This document shows positions 50,811 to 59,832 of a stretch of 64,000 bases of DNA, in pieces; within the stretch, counting starts at the first letter, position 1, and the number at the start of each line of letters is the position of its first letter. This DNA is from Anaerolineales bacterium. Its GTDB lineage: Bacteria; Chloroflexota; Anaerolineae; Anaerolineales; RBG-16-64-43. The position numbers were made by a program, and so were the translations under genes. The stretch lies in contig JAFGKK010000135.1 of assembly GCA_016928575.1 (NCBI GenBank), positions 32,522-96,521 of the forward strand. Reading direction: 5' to 3'. The notes beneath the pieces are model-generated. The model saw nothing but the letters and a program-made list of their open reading frames with translations. It made no database searches and was not told where the DNA came from.

Positions 50811-51797
50811 ATGGCGCAAAAGAAAGTGCTGGTCAGCGGTGCGGGCGGCTTCATCGGACACCACCTGGTGAAGCGGCTCAAGCAGGAAGGGGTTTGGGTC
50901 CGCGGGACGGATTTGAAATACCCGGAATACGAGCCCTCCCCGGCCGACGAATTCGAAATCCTCGATATGCGCCGCTGGGACGATTGCCTGCAGGCCACCC
51001 GCGGCGTGGAGGAAACCTACGCCCTGGCGGCCGACATGGGCGGGATGGGGTTCATCTCCAAGTACCACGCCCAGATCCTGCACAACAACCTGCTGATCAG
51101 CACCCACACCCTGGATGCGGCGCGGGTCAACGGGGTGAAGCGCTACCTGTTCACCTCCTCGGCCTGCGTCTACCCGGAATATAAGCAGACCGCAACGAAC
51201 ATCGCCCCGCTCAAGGAGGAGGACGCCTACCCGGCCCAGCCACAGGACGCCTACGGCTGGGAAAAGCTCGTCACCGAGCACCTGTGCCAGCACTACCGCG
51301 AAACGTACGGGATCGAAACCCACGTCGTGCGCTTCCACAACATGTTCGGCCCGCTGGGCAAGTGGGAGGGCGGGCGCGAGAAGGCCCCGGCCGCGCTGTG
51401 CCGCAAGGTTGCGGCGGCCAAACTCAAGGGCGAAAAGTCGATCGAGATCTGGGGCGACGGCGAGCAGACCCGCTCCTTCTGCTACGTCGACGACACCGTG
51501 GCGGGGATCCTGGCGTTGATGCGCTCCGATTTCCCCGGGCCGGTCAACCTCGGCCAGGATAGGATGGTGACGATCAACGAGCTGGCCGACATGATCATGA
51601 AGATCGCCGGGGTAAAGCTTGAGAAGCGGCACGTGGCCGGGGCGCTGGGGGTGCGCGGCCGCAACTCCGACAATACGCTGGTGAAGAAGGTCCTCGGCTG
51701 GGAGCCGAAGGTGACGCTTGAGGAGGGCCTGGCGCGCACCTACGCCTGGATCGAGGGCCAGGTGAAGGCCAAGCTGGACGCGGAAACGGTCGGATAG
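50811..51797 (+). CDS. GDP-mannose 3,5-epimerase (plant-type)
   Basis: A 328-residue short-chain-dehydrogenase-fold enzyme. The NAD loop is SGAGGFIGHHL. Signature stretches are very close to plant GME: LAADMGGMGFISK, SSACVYPEYKQ, DAYGWEKL, FHNMFGPLG, GGREKAPAAL and RGRNSDN. The catalytic Cys (in SSACVYPE), Tyr/Lys (DAYGWEK) and Lys (REKAP) known from GME are all conserved. It converts GDP-D-mannose to GDP-L-galactose or GDP-L-gulose for glycan or ascorbate-like pathways; here cell-surface glycans are more likely. ATG 50811 is preferred over the GTG 50799. The next gene follows 48 bases later. Confidence 0.93.
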   Translation: MAQKKVLVSGAGGFIGHHLVKRLKQEGVWVRGTDLKYPEYEPSPADEFEILDMRRWDDCLQATRGVEETYALAADMGGMGFISKYHAQILHNNLLISTHTLDAARVNGVKRYLFTSSACVYPEYKQTATNIAPLKEEDAYPAQPQDAYGWEKLVTEHLCQHYRETYGIETHVVRFHNMFGPLGKWEGGREKAPAALCRKVAAAKLKGEKSIEIWGDGEQTRSFCYVDDTVAGILALMRSDFPGPVNLGQDRMVTINELADMIMKIAGVKLEKRHVAGALGVRGRNSDNTLVKKVLGWEPKVTLEEGLARTYAWIEGQVKAKLDAETVG

Positions 51798-51845
51798 AGA
51801 GGGAAGCGCCGCCGAGAGGCGCGCCACAAGCAAAAGGGGGAGAAC

Positions 51846-54050
51846 ATGAAGCGAGGGGGAGGATTTTTTGTTGTCGCAGGGTGTGCCTTTTTCCTGCTGG
51901 GCGGCTTCGCGCCGCGCGAGACCAAAGCCTATCAAGGATCCGAAACGGAAACGGCGACCGCCACCGCTTCGGATCTTTTTCTTCCCACGCCGACTTCCAC
52001 GGAAACGGGATCCCCGATCGGAACGAACACGCCGACGCTTGCGGCAAGCGCGACCGCAACGGAAACCGGAACCGCAAGCGGGACGCCCGAATTCACCCGG
52101 ACCGGGACCCTCTCGCCGACCTGCACGACAACCCCGTCCGGGGCAATCGATCCGACCGCCACGGAGACGCTGACGGATTCTCCTGCGCCGACCCCCACGG
52201 AATCGCCTACGGCGACAAGCTCCCTTACCCCCGGATCTTCCGCGGCCTGGGTCGTGATCAGCGAAGTGGCCTGGGCCGGCACGGCCGCTTCCGCCAACGA
52301 CGAATGGATCGAACTGTGGAATCCCGGCGGGGAGGACGTGGACGTTTCGGGATGGACGCTGACCGACAACGGCGACATCCGCATCTCCCTTGCGGGAACG
52401 ATCGGCGCCGGCGGATATTACCTGCTGGAACGGACCGACGACACCACCGTCGGCGACATCCCGGCCGACCGGATCTACACCGGGGCGCTGGCGAATTCCG
52501 GCGAGGCTGTGTGGCTGATCGACTCCTCGGGCCGGACGGTGGATTCCGCCAACGGCGACGGGGGAGCCTGGCCGGCGGGCGCAGTTGTGCCCTACGGCTC
52601 GATGGAGCGGAGGGACCCCGGCGGCGTATCGGATCCGGCTTGGTGCTCCAACGACGGGATCCACCGCAACGGGGAGGACGCCGGCGGAAATCCCGTCAAC
52701 GGCACGCCTCGGGCGCCGTTTTCCGGCTATTGCGGAGATCCGACCCCCACCGCGTCTGCAACCCGGACGCCGACGGCGACCTCCACCTTCACGCCGAGCC
52801 TTCTGCAAACGCCGTTTGCGCCGCACGCGGTCGTGATCAACGAAGTGGCCTGGGCCGGAACCGCGGCGGATTCCAGCGACGAGTGGATCGAGCTATGGAA
52901 TCCCGGGCCGGAAACGGTCTCCCTTTCAGGGTGGCGGCTGACCGACGGCGGGGACGTCGATATTGTCCTGGAAGGGTCGATCGACTCCGGCGGTTTTTTC
53001 CTCCTCGAACGGGGAGGCGACGACACCCTGAGCGACATCCCCGCGGATCAACTCTATTCCGGCGCGCTTTCGAACTCCGGGGAGGGGTTGTTGCTGCTCG
53101 ATCCGGGCGGGAACCCGGTCGATTCCGCGGGCGAGCGCGGACGGGCGTGGCCGGCGGGGAGCGCTTCGCCGGCCTACGCCAGCATGGAGCGCGTTGCGCC
53201 GGAGCGGGCGGCCTGGATGACCAACACCGGTTGGGTGACGAACGGCCGCGACTCCGCGGGCAATCCCATCCGCGGGACGCCCGGCCGCCCCAACAGCGCC
53301 CTCTTCCCGACCCCGACCCGCACCCAGCATCCGAAGACCGTCCTTGTCAACGAGTTCCTGCCCAAGCCGGGCAGCGATTGGAACCGCGACGGAAGCGTCG
53401 ACTACAACGACGAGTTCATCGAGCTCTATAACGCCGGAACGCTGGCGGTCGACATCGGCGGCTGGATGCTGGACGACCAATACCACGGCGGCAGCCGGCC
53501 TTTCGCCGTTCCCGGAGGAACGTGGATCGGGCCGCAGGAGTTCCTGGTTTTCTTCCGCAGCCAGACGCGGATCGCGCTCAACGAGTCGGGCGACGAAATC
53601 TGGCTTCTGACTCCGGACGGGAATCACGTCGACGGCCGGGTCTTCACCCGCACCCGCTGGGAAGACAGCGCTTGGGCGCGTTTCCCGGACGGGGAGAGCG
53701 TCCTGCGGCTGGGGTTCCCGCCCACGCCGGGCGAACCCAACCGCCTGCCGGACGACCTTCTGAATCCGAAAAAAGAACCGGTGCCGACGATCGCGGAAGG
53801 CTGGCGGCGGGTGATGTGCGGGCCGCAGGCGGGTCCGCTCCTGGTGGGTGCGGGGGTGCTCACCGCCGGCGACGAGGATTCGCTCCGCATGGCGGAGGCG
53901 TACGGCTGGTACTCCTGGGAAAGCGGGAAGTGCTATGCCTGGACGGCGCCTATCCAGGGGAGCCGGTTCCCGTATTCCAACTTCGGCCCGAGCGCGGACG
54001 GCGGCTTGGCGGGTTTCGATTGGTGGTGGGACTGGCGGTTTTTCAGGTGA
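51846..54050 (+). CDS. Secreted protein with three lamin-tail-like (LTD) domains
   Basis: A 734-residue exported protein: signal peptide cleaved near ETKA-YQG, a 100-residue Thr/Ser/Pro linker, LTD domain 1 (about 135-290), a short TPTATSTFT linker, LTD domain 2 (about 325-475), and LTD domain 3 (about 497-640), then a 90-residue C-terminal region with a cysteine pair (VMCGPQ, GKCYAW). LTD marks are VVISEVAWAGTAAS / VVINEVAWAGTAAD / VLVNEFLPKPGSDW and DEWIELWNPG / DEFIELYNAG. LTDs in bacteria occur in surface nucleases and adhesins. No nuclease motif is seen here. RNA-level and export features suggest a wall or sheath protein. Confidence 0.88.
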   Translation: MKRGGGFFVVAGCAFFLLGGFAPRETKAYQGSETETATATASDLFLPTPTSTETGSPIGTNTPTLAASATATETGTASGTPEFTRTGTLSPTCTTTPSGAIDPTATETLTDSPAPTPTESPTATSSLTPGSSAAWVVISEVAWAGTAASANDEWIELWNPGGEDVDVSGWTLTDNGDIRISLAGTIGAGGYYLLERTDDTTVGDIPADRIYTGALANSGEAVWLIDSSGRTVDSANGDGGAWPAGAVVPYGSMERRDPGGVSDPAWCSNDGIHRNGEDAGGNPVNGTPRAPFSGYCGDPTPTASATRTPTATSTFTPSLLQTPFAPHAVVINEVAWAGTAADSSDEWIELWNPGPETVSLSGWRLTDGGDVDIVLEGSIDSGGFFLLERGGDDTLSDIPADQLYSGALSNSGEGLLLLDPGGNPVDSAGERGRAWPAGSASPAYASMERVAPERAAWMTNTGWVTNGRDSAGNPIRGTPGRPNSALFPTPTRTQHPKTVLVNEFLPKPGSDWNRDGSVDYNDEFIELYNAGTLAVDIGGWMLDDQYHGGSRPFAVPGGTWIGPQEFLVFFRSQTRIALNESGDEIWLLTPDGNHVDGRVFTRTRWEDSAWARFPDGESVLRLGFPPTPGEPNRLPDDLLNPKKEPVPTIAEGWRRVMCGPQAGPLLVGAGVLTAGDEDSLRMAEAYGWYSWESGKCYAWTAPIQGSRFPYSNFGPSADGGLAGFDWWWDWRFFR

Positions 54051-54352
54051 AAAAGCGGCGATTCGGCCGGTAAATCCGTTTATTCATGACATTCCGCATC
54101 GTTTTGTGGACAAGCGGCGCTGGCGCGATCGGTAGCTGGCGCGTAGAATGAACTACCGGGCGCCTGGCCCCCGGCCCGACCGCCGAGGCGGGCTCGCCAA
54201 GCGGGAAGCGGACTGGGCGGTATCCACAAACGGCTTTGCCGGGCGCCGATGTGTTTGACTGCAGTTTTTCTGATCCCATGCGAACGGGATAACTTGAAAC
54301 CAACCGGATTCGGCCGCGCGGGCGGCCGGATCCGCGCGCAAGGGGAGTGGAC
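54051..54352. other. 302-base gap upstream of the first receiver-only gene
   Basis: No gene seen. A TAGAAT at 54148-54153 within GGCGCGTAGAATGAACT resembles the TAGAAT box upstream of the second receiver gene. Confidence 0.4.
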
Positions 54353-54727
54353 ATGGCTCAGGTATTGGTTTGCGACGACGACATCGATACGCTCAAGCTG
54401 GCGGCTATGATCCTCTCGCGGGCCGGGCATCGGGTTGTCTCGGTCGAACGGGGGGAAGACGTGCTTGCGGAAGTGTCTAAGAACCGTCCGGACATCGTCC
54501 TGCTGGACATCATGCTTCCGGATATGGACGGCTTTTCCGTCGCGCAGAAACTCCGGACCACGGCCAAGAATCCGCCGCCGATCCTGTTCTTCTCCGCGCG
54601 CAGCACGCCCGAGGATCAGGTCATCGGCCGCACGCTGGGCGACGGCTACCTGCTCAAACCGGTCCGCCTGACCACGCTGCTCGAATCGGTGCAAAAGGTG
54701 CTGGAGGCGAACAAGCCGGCGGCGTAA
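54353..54727 (+). CDS. Receiver-only (CheY-like) response regulator, copy 1
   Basis: A 124-residue stand-alone receiver domain. The acidic triplet CDDDID, phospho-acceptor Asp52 in LLDIMLPDMDG, Ser in FFSAR and Lys in YLLKPVR are all present. It therefore can be phosphorylated but has no output domain, like CheY or Spo0F. About two-thirds identical, without gaps, to the copy at 55382. No kinase gene lies nearby. Start ATG 54353 behind GGGGAG; the in-frame GTG at 54347 is an alternative. Confidence 0.92.
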   Translation: MAQVLVCDDDIDTLKLAAMILSRAGHRVVSVERGEDVLAEVSKNRPDIVLLDIMLPDMDGFSVAQKLRTTAKNPPPILFFSARSTPEDQVIGRTLGDGYLLKPVRLTTLLESVQKVLEANKPAA

Positions 54728-55381
54728 AATCGTACGGCGCATAAGGCTGGCCGCCGAAAAAAGCGGCCTTGCTGTGCAGAAAGCGCTGCTCGATCATCTT
54801 TTGTGCAGGCTGACGAACGCGCCGGTGCCATCCCGGCCCAGCAAATTCCTCCCCCTGTTCCTCCCACCGCTTTTTTCTCAATTGTCTGGCCCTCCCTACG
54901 CCTGGTTTTCCATCCTCCTTGCTCCATTCGGGCGGAGACGGATGCGGGAATGGCTCCTTTAAATGAATTGCCGTGCGGCAAGCCGCGCCGTATCTGGCAG
55001 ATCGAGAACTCTTGAGTTCCTCCCTCCTTTTAGGAGGGGGGAACATCCGCCTACATCCCCGCCGCAAGCGGAGGGGTATTGGCGGTCGAATTCGATAAAA
55101 AGGCGTCATACTTTTACACCCGCATTCGGCCGCACTACTAACCCTTGCCCATGCATGCTTTCGGGAATGGGATCGGCACTGGAAACGGCAACTCGGCGGT
55201 GGAAATTCGGCCATTAACCGGCTTTTTCGCAAATGTTACACAAGACATGACATTCCGCTTAAAAAAGGTGACAAGTCGCGCTGGTTGGGGTTTGGGCTTC
55301 CGCTTAGAATGTCCTCGTCGTTGCGGGGGCGTCCGTTCGGCTGTCGGAGCCGGCGCCCTCCCGAGCCGAAGGATTCCGAGT
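54728..55381. other. 654-base gap between the two receiver-only genes
   Basis: No gene recognised. It contains a small palindrome GTTCCTCCC...GGGGGGAAC at about 55014-55042 and a TAGAAT -10 candidate at 55305-55310 for the second receiver gene. Confidence 0.45.
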
Positions 55382-55762
55382 ATGGCAAATGTCTTGGTCG
55401 TCGACGACGATGCGGATACGCGTGAGCTTACGACGATGATCCTGGCCCGGGTCGGGCACCGGGTGATTCCGGTCAGCCGGGGGGTTGAAGCGCTGATGGA
55501 AGTGGCCAAGGACCGTCCCGACGTGATCCTGTTAGACATCATGCTGCCGGACATGGACGGGTTTACCGTCGCCCGCAAATTACGGACCACGTTCGCCGAT
55601 TCGCCGCCGATCCTATTCTTCTCCGCGCTGAGCTCGCCCAAGGACCAGGTCACCGGACGGGCGCTCGGCAACGGGTATCTGGTCAAGCCGGTCCGGACGA
55701 CCATGCTGATCGAATCGGTCCAAAAAGTCATCGACGCAAACAAGCCGCCGTTCGCCGTTTGA
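55382..55762 (+). CDS. Receiver-only (CheY-like) response regulator, copy 2
   Basis: A 126-residue stand-alone receiver domain with VVDDDADT, Asp52 in LLDIMLPDMDG, Ser in FFSAL and Lys in YLVKPVR. Co-linear with copy 1 at identical positions, so the pair arose by tandem duplication. Differences cluster in the helix 1 and helix 4 faces (TRELTTMILARVG, SSPKDQVTGRALG) that normally contact kinases, which could mean different partners. Ends just before a strong two-way terminator. Confidence 0.92.
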   Translation: MANVLVVDDDADTRELTTMILARVGHRVIPVSRGVEALMEVAKDRPDVILLDIMLPDMDGFTVARKLRTTFADSPPILFFSALSSPKDQVTGRALGNGYLVKPVRTTMLIESVQKVIDANKPPFAV

Positions 55763-55769
55763 TCGTGCC

Positions 55770-55832
55770 AAAAAAAAGCCGCCGGCCGCGGCCTCCGCCT
55801 GTTCTTGGCGGAGGCCGCGGCCGGCGGCTTTT
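55770..55832. terminator. Bidirectional terminator with a perfect 26-bp stem
   Basis: Left arm 55774-55799 and right arm 55807-55832 are exact reverse complements around TGTTCTT, with A and T runs at the outer ends. Serves the receiver gene and can act on the minus strand. Confidence 0.9.
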
Positions 55833-55907
55833 GCCTTCTCGTTTGGCGAAATTCAGCCATGAGGCAGGCTCGGGAAAGATCCTTCGGAGGCTACGCCTCC
55901 TCAGGAT

Positions 55908-55976
55908 GACCCCCTCACCCAACCCTCCCCCATTTGGCGAATTTCGCCAAATGGGGGAGGGTTGGGTGAGGGGGTC
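55908..55976. repeat. Perfect 34-bp palindrome at the rny stop codon (family copy 7)
   Basis: Arms 55908-55941 and 55943-55976 are exact reverse complements around a single T. The arms carry the CCCTCACCCAACCC pattern of the C-rich/G-rich family. The right arm overlaps the rny stop codon; it may act as rny transcript end. Confidence 0.9.
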
Positions 55977-57513
55977 ACTTCGCGTAATCCACCGCCCGCG
56001 TTTCGCGGATGACGGTGACTTTGATTTGCCCCGGGTACTGCAACCCTTCCTCGATTTTGCGGGAGACGTCGCGCGCCAGCCGAACCGAGGCCAGGTCGTC
56101 GAGGTTTTCCGGGCGGACGATGATCCGCACTTCACGGCCGGCCTGCAGGGCGTAGGCCTCGTCCACCCCCTCGAACGAGGTGGCGATGTCTTCCAGGGTG
56201 CGGATGCGCTTGACGTACTGTTCGAGATTCTCCCTCCGGGCTCCGGGCCGGGCGCCGGAGATGGCGTCGGCCGCTTCGACGATCACCGCCTCGACGCTTT
56301 CCTGTTCGGATTCGTGATGGTGGGCGGCGACGATGTTGACGATCTTCTCGGGTACCCCGTAGCGCTTGATGAAGTCGGCGCCGATCGCCGCGTGCGTGCC
56401 TTCCACTTCGTGGTCCATCGCCTTGCCGAGGTCGTGGAGCAGACCGCCGGCTTTGGCGGCGGCCACATCGGCGCCCAGTTCGGCGGCGATCACACCGGCC
56501 AGGAGGGCGGTCTCGACCGCGTGGGAGTGCTGATCTTGCCCGTAGGACATGCGGAACTTGAGCGTGCCCAGCTTTTTGAGGATTTCCGGGTGCAGGCCCG
56601 GCACCCCGGATTCAAAGGACGCCCGTTCGCCCTCTTCCAGGATCACCTTATCCACTTCCTTGCGGGAATCCTCGAGGACCTTTTCGATGTGGGCCGGATG
56701 GATGCGGCCGTCGAGGATCAGCTTGGCCAGCGCCCGGCGGGCCACCTCGCGGCGGACCGGATCGAAGGAGGAGATCGTCACCGCCTCCGGGGTGTCGTCG
56801 ACGATCACGTCCACCCCCGCGGCCTGCTCGAAGGCGCGGATGTTGCGGCCGTTGCGGCCGATGATCCGGCCTTTCATCTCCTCGCTCGGCAGCGGAACGA
56901 CCGAGACCGCCACTTCGGAGACGTGCTCCGAGGCGACGCGCTGGATGGCGTCCGCCACCAGCTCGCGGGCGCGGCGCTCGCCCTCGGCGCGGGCTTCGTC
57001 TTCGATCTGGCGGATGGTGCGGGCCATGTCGGCCCGCGATTCCTTCTCCACCTCCGCCAGCAGGATTCCGCGCGCCTCGTCGACCGTCATCCCGGCGACT
57101 TTTTGCAGTTCCACCAGACGCTCGGCATGGACCTTCTCCAGCTCGTTGGCGCGGCGGTCGAGCGCGCTTTGGCGCTTGTTCAGCGTTTGCTCGCGCTGTT
57201 CCAGGCGCTCCATGCGGTGGTCGACTTCGGACCGCCGGCGTCCCAGCCGCTCCTCCTCGGCGCTCAGGTCCGTCCGGCGCCGGCGGATCTCCTCTTCCGC
57301 GCCGTCGCGCAGCTTTAAGGCGGCGTCCTTGGCCTGGATTTCGATCTGGCGCGCGCGGTTTTCCGCCGCGGATATTTTTTCATCGATTTTCGCCTGCGCC
57401 TCCGCCGCCCGGCGCAGTGCAACGATATGGCGGACGGCGAAACCCGCGATCACACCCAACCCGAGCCCCGAGGCGGCAAGGATGATTGTCAAAAAACCCG
57501 ACGACTCGCCCAT
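55975..57513 (-). CDS. rny: Ribonuclease Y
   Basis: A 512-residue membrane-anchored endoribonuclease that starts mRNA decay. An N-terminal transmembrane segment (about 7-27) leads into a long charged coiled coil (about 35-190), then a KH domain with MKGRIIGRNGRNIRAFE, then the HD domain with LLHDLGKAMDHE and the preceding QHSHAVETA. Length is the family norm. Start ATG 57513 behind AAGGAGG. The gene lies downstream of recA and recX in the same direction. Confidence 0.96.
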   Translation of the reverse strand: MGESSGFLTIILAASGLGLGVIAGFAVRHIVALRRAAEAQAKIDEKISAAENRARQIEIQAKDAALKLRDGAEEEIRRRRTDLSAEEERLGRRRSEVDHRMERLEQREQTLNKRQSALDRRANELEKVHAERLVELQKVAGMTVDEARGILLAEVEKESRADMARTIRQIEDEARAEGERRARELVADAIQRVASEHVSEVAVSVVPLPSEEMKGRIIGRNGRNIRAFEQAAGVDVIVDDTPEAVTISSFDPVRREVARRALAKLILDGRIHPAHIEKVLEDSRKEVDKVILEEGERASFESGVPGLHPEILKKLGTLKFRMSYGQDQHSHAVETALLAGVIAAELGADVAAAKAGGLLHDLGKAMDHEVEGTHAAIGADFIKRYGVPEKIVNIVAAHHHESEQESVEAVIVEAADAISGARPGARRENLEQYVKRIRTLEDIATSFEGVDEAYALQAGREVRIIVRPENLDDLASVRLARDVSRKIEEGLQYPGQIKVTVIRETRAVDYAK

Positions 57514-57572
57514 TCGGAACCTCCTTGCAAAGATTTTTTTTCCCGCTCTTGCGGAATGATGAATACCCCGCG

Positions 57573-57678
57573 CCTGCCCTCACGCCCGCCCTCGCGAAGC
57601 GGGGGGAGCGGGGGGCTTGCCGCGCAGTTCTTCGTATTTGCGCTCCCCGGCCTCGCCCGGCGAAGCCGGGGCGGGGCT
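57573..57678. repeat. Degenerate C-rich/G-rich palindromes between recX and rny (family copy 8)
   Basis: Two nested inverted pieces: CGCCCTCGCGAAGCGGGGGG around 57588 and CCCCGGCCTCGCCCGG...CCGGGGCGGGG around 57655-57677. Weaker than the other copies. Confidence 0.5.
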
Positions 57679-57708
57679 TTGATACCGCACGGCTTGCTGC
57701 GCGGTCAT

Positions 57709-58368
57709 TCATTCGCTGTCGCCCGCGCCGGCCTGCGCGCATTCGTCCCAGACCGCCCGGGCGGTTTCCCGCGAAAGGTCGAACGCAAATCCGCGCGAGG
57801 CCAGATGCGCGGCCATCTTCTGCTGGAAAATACGCCGGGCTTCCGGGGTCGTCCCGGCGGCGCGCAACAAGCGCGGCGCTTTTTTCCGGGCGGCCGAAAG
57901 CGCCGCCTCCTCCTCGCGCACCCCCTCCAGCGCCTCCCGGGCGTCCGTTTCCGGAATGCCGAACCGGCGCAGTTCCGAGTGCAACGCCCGCGCGGAGCGC
58001 GGCCGGAATTCCTGACGGTTCTCCACCCAGGCGCGGGCGAACTTGCGGTCGTCGATCCACCCGTGCTCGGAGAGGCGGTCCACAACCCGCCGGATCTCCG
58101 CCTCGGGAAGCTTCCGCCGCTGCAGGTAACGCTCGATCTCCGCGCGCGACCGCGGGCGGCGGGCCAGCAGCCCAAGGCACCGGATGCTGGCTTCCTCCAC
58201 CCGGCTGTCGCCCCGCAGCCGTTCGATCTCCTGCGGCTCGAGGGATTGCCCCGGAAACAATCCGGCGGCGGACGTCTTGCCGAGCCGGAAGGATTCCGTC
58301 CCGTCGAGCTCCACTGTAACCGTCCGCCCCTTTGCGCCCGCCCGCAAGGCGGTGATTTTCCTCGGCAA
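57709..58368 (-). CDS. recX: Regulatory protein RecX
   Basis: A 219-residue modulator of RecA filaments. It carries the RecX pattern of three-helix repeats: CLGLLARRPRSRAEIERYL, VVDRLSEHGWIDDRKFARAW and ENRQEFRPRSARALHSELRR. The start is a TTG at 58368 preceded by TGAGGGA, since no ATG fits. It lies 352 bases downstream of recA; a terminator-like hairpin between them may reduce read-through, as in other bacteria. Confidence 0.9.
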   Translation of the reverse strand: MPRKITALRAGAKGRTVTVELDGTESFRLGKTSAAGLFPGQSLEPQEIERLRGDSRVEEASIRCLGLLARRPRSRAEIERYLQRRKLPEAEIRRVVDRLSEHGWIDDRKFARAWVENRQEFRPRSARALHSELRRFGIPETDAREALEGVREEEAALSAARKKAPRLLRAAGTTPEARRIFQQKMAAHLASRGFAFDLSRETARAVWDECAQAGAGDSE

Positions 58369-58378
58369 GGGTCCCTCA

Positions 58379-58418
58379 AAATGAAAACAGCCGCAACCCG
58401 ATAAGGGGCTACGGCTGC
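58379..58418 (-). terminator. Terminator-like hairpin between recA and recX
   Basis: Minus-strand stem CAGCCG/CGGCTG with inner CCC/GGG pairs, followed by TTTTCATTTT. It sits just upstream of recX and could attenuate the recA transcript. Confidence 0.65.
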
Positions 58419-58720
58419 CTGAAGCATCAACAGGAAAAATCGGATTGGAACCCGGCGTCAGGAAAGGCGCGAACTCATGAACCGACGCGAGACAGACGGA
58501 CGCCTCCGCCGGCCCTTTTTTGAAGGCGGCGACTCAACAACCGGTGACGCTTTGTAAAATGGTTCAGCGGCCAAAACCGTTGTTCCATTTCCCGCACCTC
58601 CGCGGGAGGGTTCCAGAAATGCTTTTGGTCAGTCCGTAGCCCGTGAAGGGTTTCCGGGAAAGGGAACGTCCCGGTTGATCCTTCACGCAATATGGTTTTT
58701 CCGCCGGCCCGGGAGCAACC
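58419..58720. other. 302-base recA-recX gap with local structure
   Basis: No recognised gene. It has several short inverted repeats (CCCGCACCTCCGCGGG near 58591, CCCTTTCCCGG-type near 58660). A 71-codon minus-strand frame at 58475-58690 starts with ATG but lacks similarity to anything I know. Confidence 0.4.
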
Positions 58721-59773
58721 CTAGGCCTCCGCATCCGTTTCTTCCCCTTCCTCCTTTTCGGAGGAGGGGCGATCCGCCGCACCCATGCCGGCCATCGCTT
58801 TTTCCCGGACGGCCGTTTCGAGGATTTCGGTGATCTCCGGATGCTCCTTCAAGTATTGTTTGGCGTTCTCCCGTCCCTGGCCGATGCGCTGGTCCTGGAA
58901 CGAGAAGAAGGCGCCGCGTTTGGTGATCAACTCCAGTTGGGTGCCGATGTCGATCAGGTCGCCCGCCTTGGAGATGCCTTCATTGTACATGATGTCGAAC
59001 TCGGCCTCGCGGAAGGGCGGCGCGACCTTGTTTTTGACCACTCGCACGCGGGTCCGCGAGCCGACCACCTCGGCGCCGTTCTTGATCGATTGCACCCGGC
59101 GCACGTCGAGGCGGACCGAGGCGTAAAACTTAAGCGCCATCCCGCCGGTGGTGGTTTCGGGGTTGCCGAACATGACACCGATCTTCTGGCGCAATTGGTT
59201 GGTGAAGATCACCGCGGTGTTGGTTTGGCGGATCACGCTGGAAAGCTTGCGCAGCGCCTGGCTCATCAGCCGGGCCTGCATGCCCATCGTGGCGTCGCCC
59301 ATGTCGCCTTCGATCTCGGCCCGCGGCACCAGGGCGGCGACCGAATCCACCACCACCACGTCCACCCCGCCCGAGCGGATCAGAGTCTCGGCGATTTCCA
59401 GCGCCTGCTCGCCGGTGTCGGGCTGGGCGACGTAGAGGGAATCGGTGTCGACCCCGCATTTGGCGGCGTAGACCGGATCGAGCGCGTGCTCCATGTCGAT
59501 GTAGGCGCAGTTGCCGCCGCGCTTCTGGGTTTCGGCGACGATGTGCTGGCAAAGGGTGGTCTTGCCGGAGGATTCGGGGCCGAAGACCTCGGTCACCCGC
59601 CCGCGGGGAATGCCCCCCACGCCCAGGGCGATGTCGAGGGCCAGCGAACCGGTGGGAATCACCTCCACCGCCAGCCGCGTGGCTTCGCCCAGGCGCATAA
59701 CGGCGCCGTCGCCGTATTTCTTTTTCAGTTCGGTCAATGCGGATTCGAGAGCTTTTTCTTTGCCGCCGGCCAT
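58721..59773 (-). CDS. recA: Recombinase RecA
   Basis: A 350-residue homologous-recombination ATPase. Walker A is GPESSGKTT; the Walker B strand is [20 protein letters not shown]-binding loops are [21 protein letters not shown] (loop 1, quoted here up to MQARLMSQ) and [20 protein letters not shown] (loop 2). The C-terminal domain ends in a short acidic tail ([14 protein letters not shown]). Start ATG 59773 behind GGGGGGCGGG. Expressed from a well-formed promoter at 59804-59832; forms a cluster with recX and rny. Confidence 0.97.
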   Translation of the reverse strand: MAGGKEKALESALTELKKKYGDGAVMRLGEATRLAVEVIPTGSLALDIALGVGGIPRGRVTEVFGPESSGKTTLCQHIVAETQKRGGNCAYIDMEHALDPVYAAKCGVDTDSLYVAQPDTGEQALEIAETLIRSGGVDVVVVDSVAALVPRAEIEGDMGDATMGMQARLMSQALRKLSSVIRQTNTAVIFTNQLRQKIGVMFGNPETTTGGMALKFYASVRLDVRRVQSIKNGAEVVGSRTRVRVVKNKVAPPFREAEFDIMYNEGISKAGDLIDIGTQLELITKRGAFFSFQDQRIGQGRENAKQYLKEHPEITEILETAVREKAMAGMGAADRPSSEKEEGEETDAEA

Positions 59774-59787
59774 ATTCCCGCCCCCCA

Positions 59788-59799
59788 GAACAGAATTTC
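59788..59799 (-). promoter_or_regulatory. SOS-box-like element in the recA leader
   Basis: Minus-strand GAAATTCTGTTC differs at one position from the GAACNNNNGTTC box of Gram-positive-type LexA. It lies between the recA -10 box and start codon, where repressor binding would block transcription. Confidence 0.35.
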
Positions 59800-59803
59800 A
59801 GAA

Positions 59804-59832
59804 AGTGTACTTGAATCCTCCATATTCCGCAA
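59804..59832 (-). promoter_or_regulatory. recA promoter
   Basis: Minus-strand TTGCGG (59832-59827), 17 bases, TACACT (59809-59804). Predicted leader about 25-30 bases. Confidence 0.6.

Noticed and set aside
51950..52240. Repetitive ACG/CCG-rich DNA as a CRISPR or tandem DNA repeat
   Set aside because: It encodes the Thr/Pro/Ser linker of the LTD protein; units are irregular in length and lack spacers.
58475..58690. 71-codon minus-strand frame between recA and recX
   Set aside because: It starts with ATG but has no recognised motif, Arg/Phe-rich low-quality composition and no clear ribosome-binding site; kept only as a note in the gap entry.
58419..58720. tmRNA or RNase P RNA in the recA-recX gap
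   Set aside because: No tag-peptide frame, no tRNA-like ends with CCA, and no conserved RNase P core could be found.
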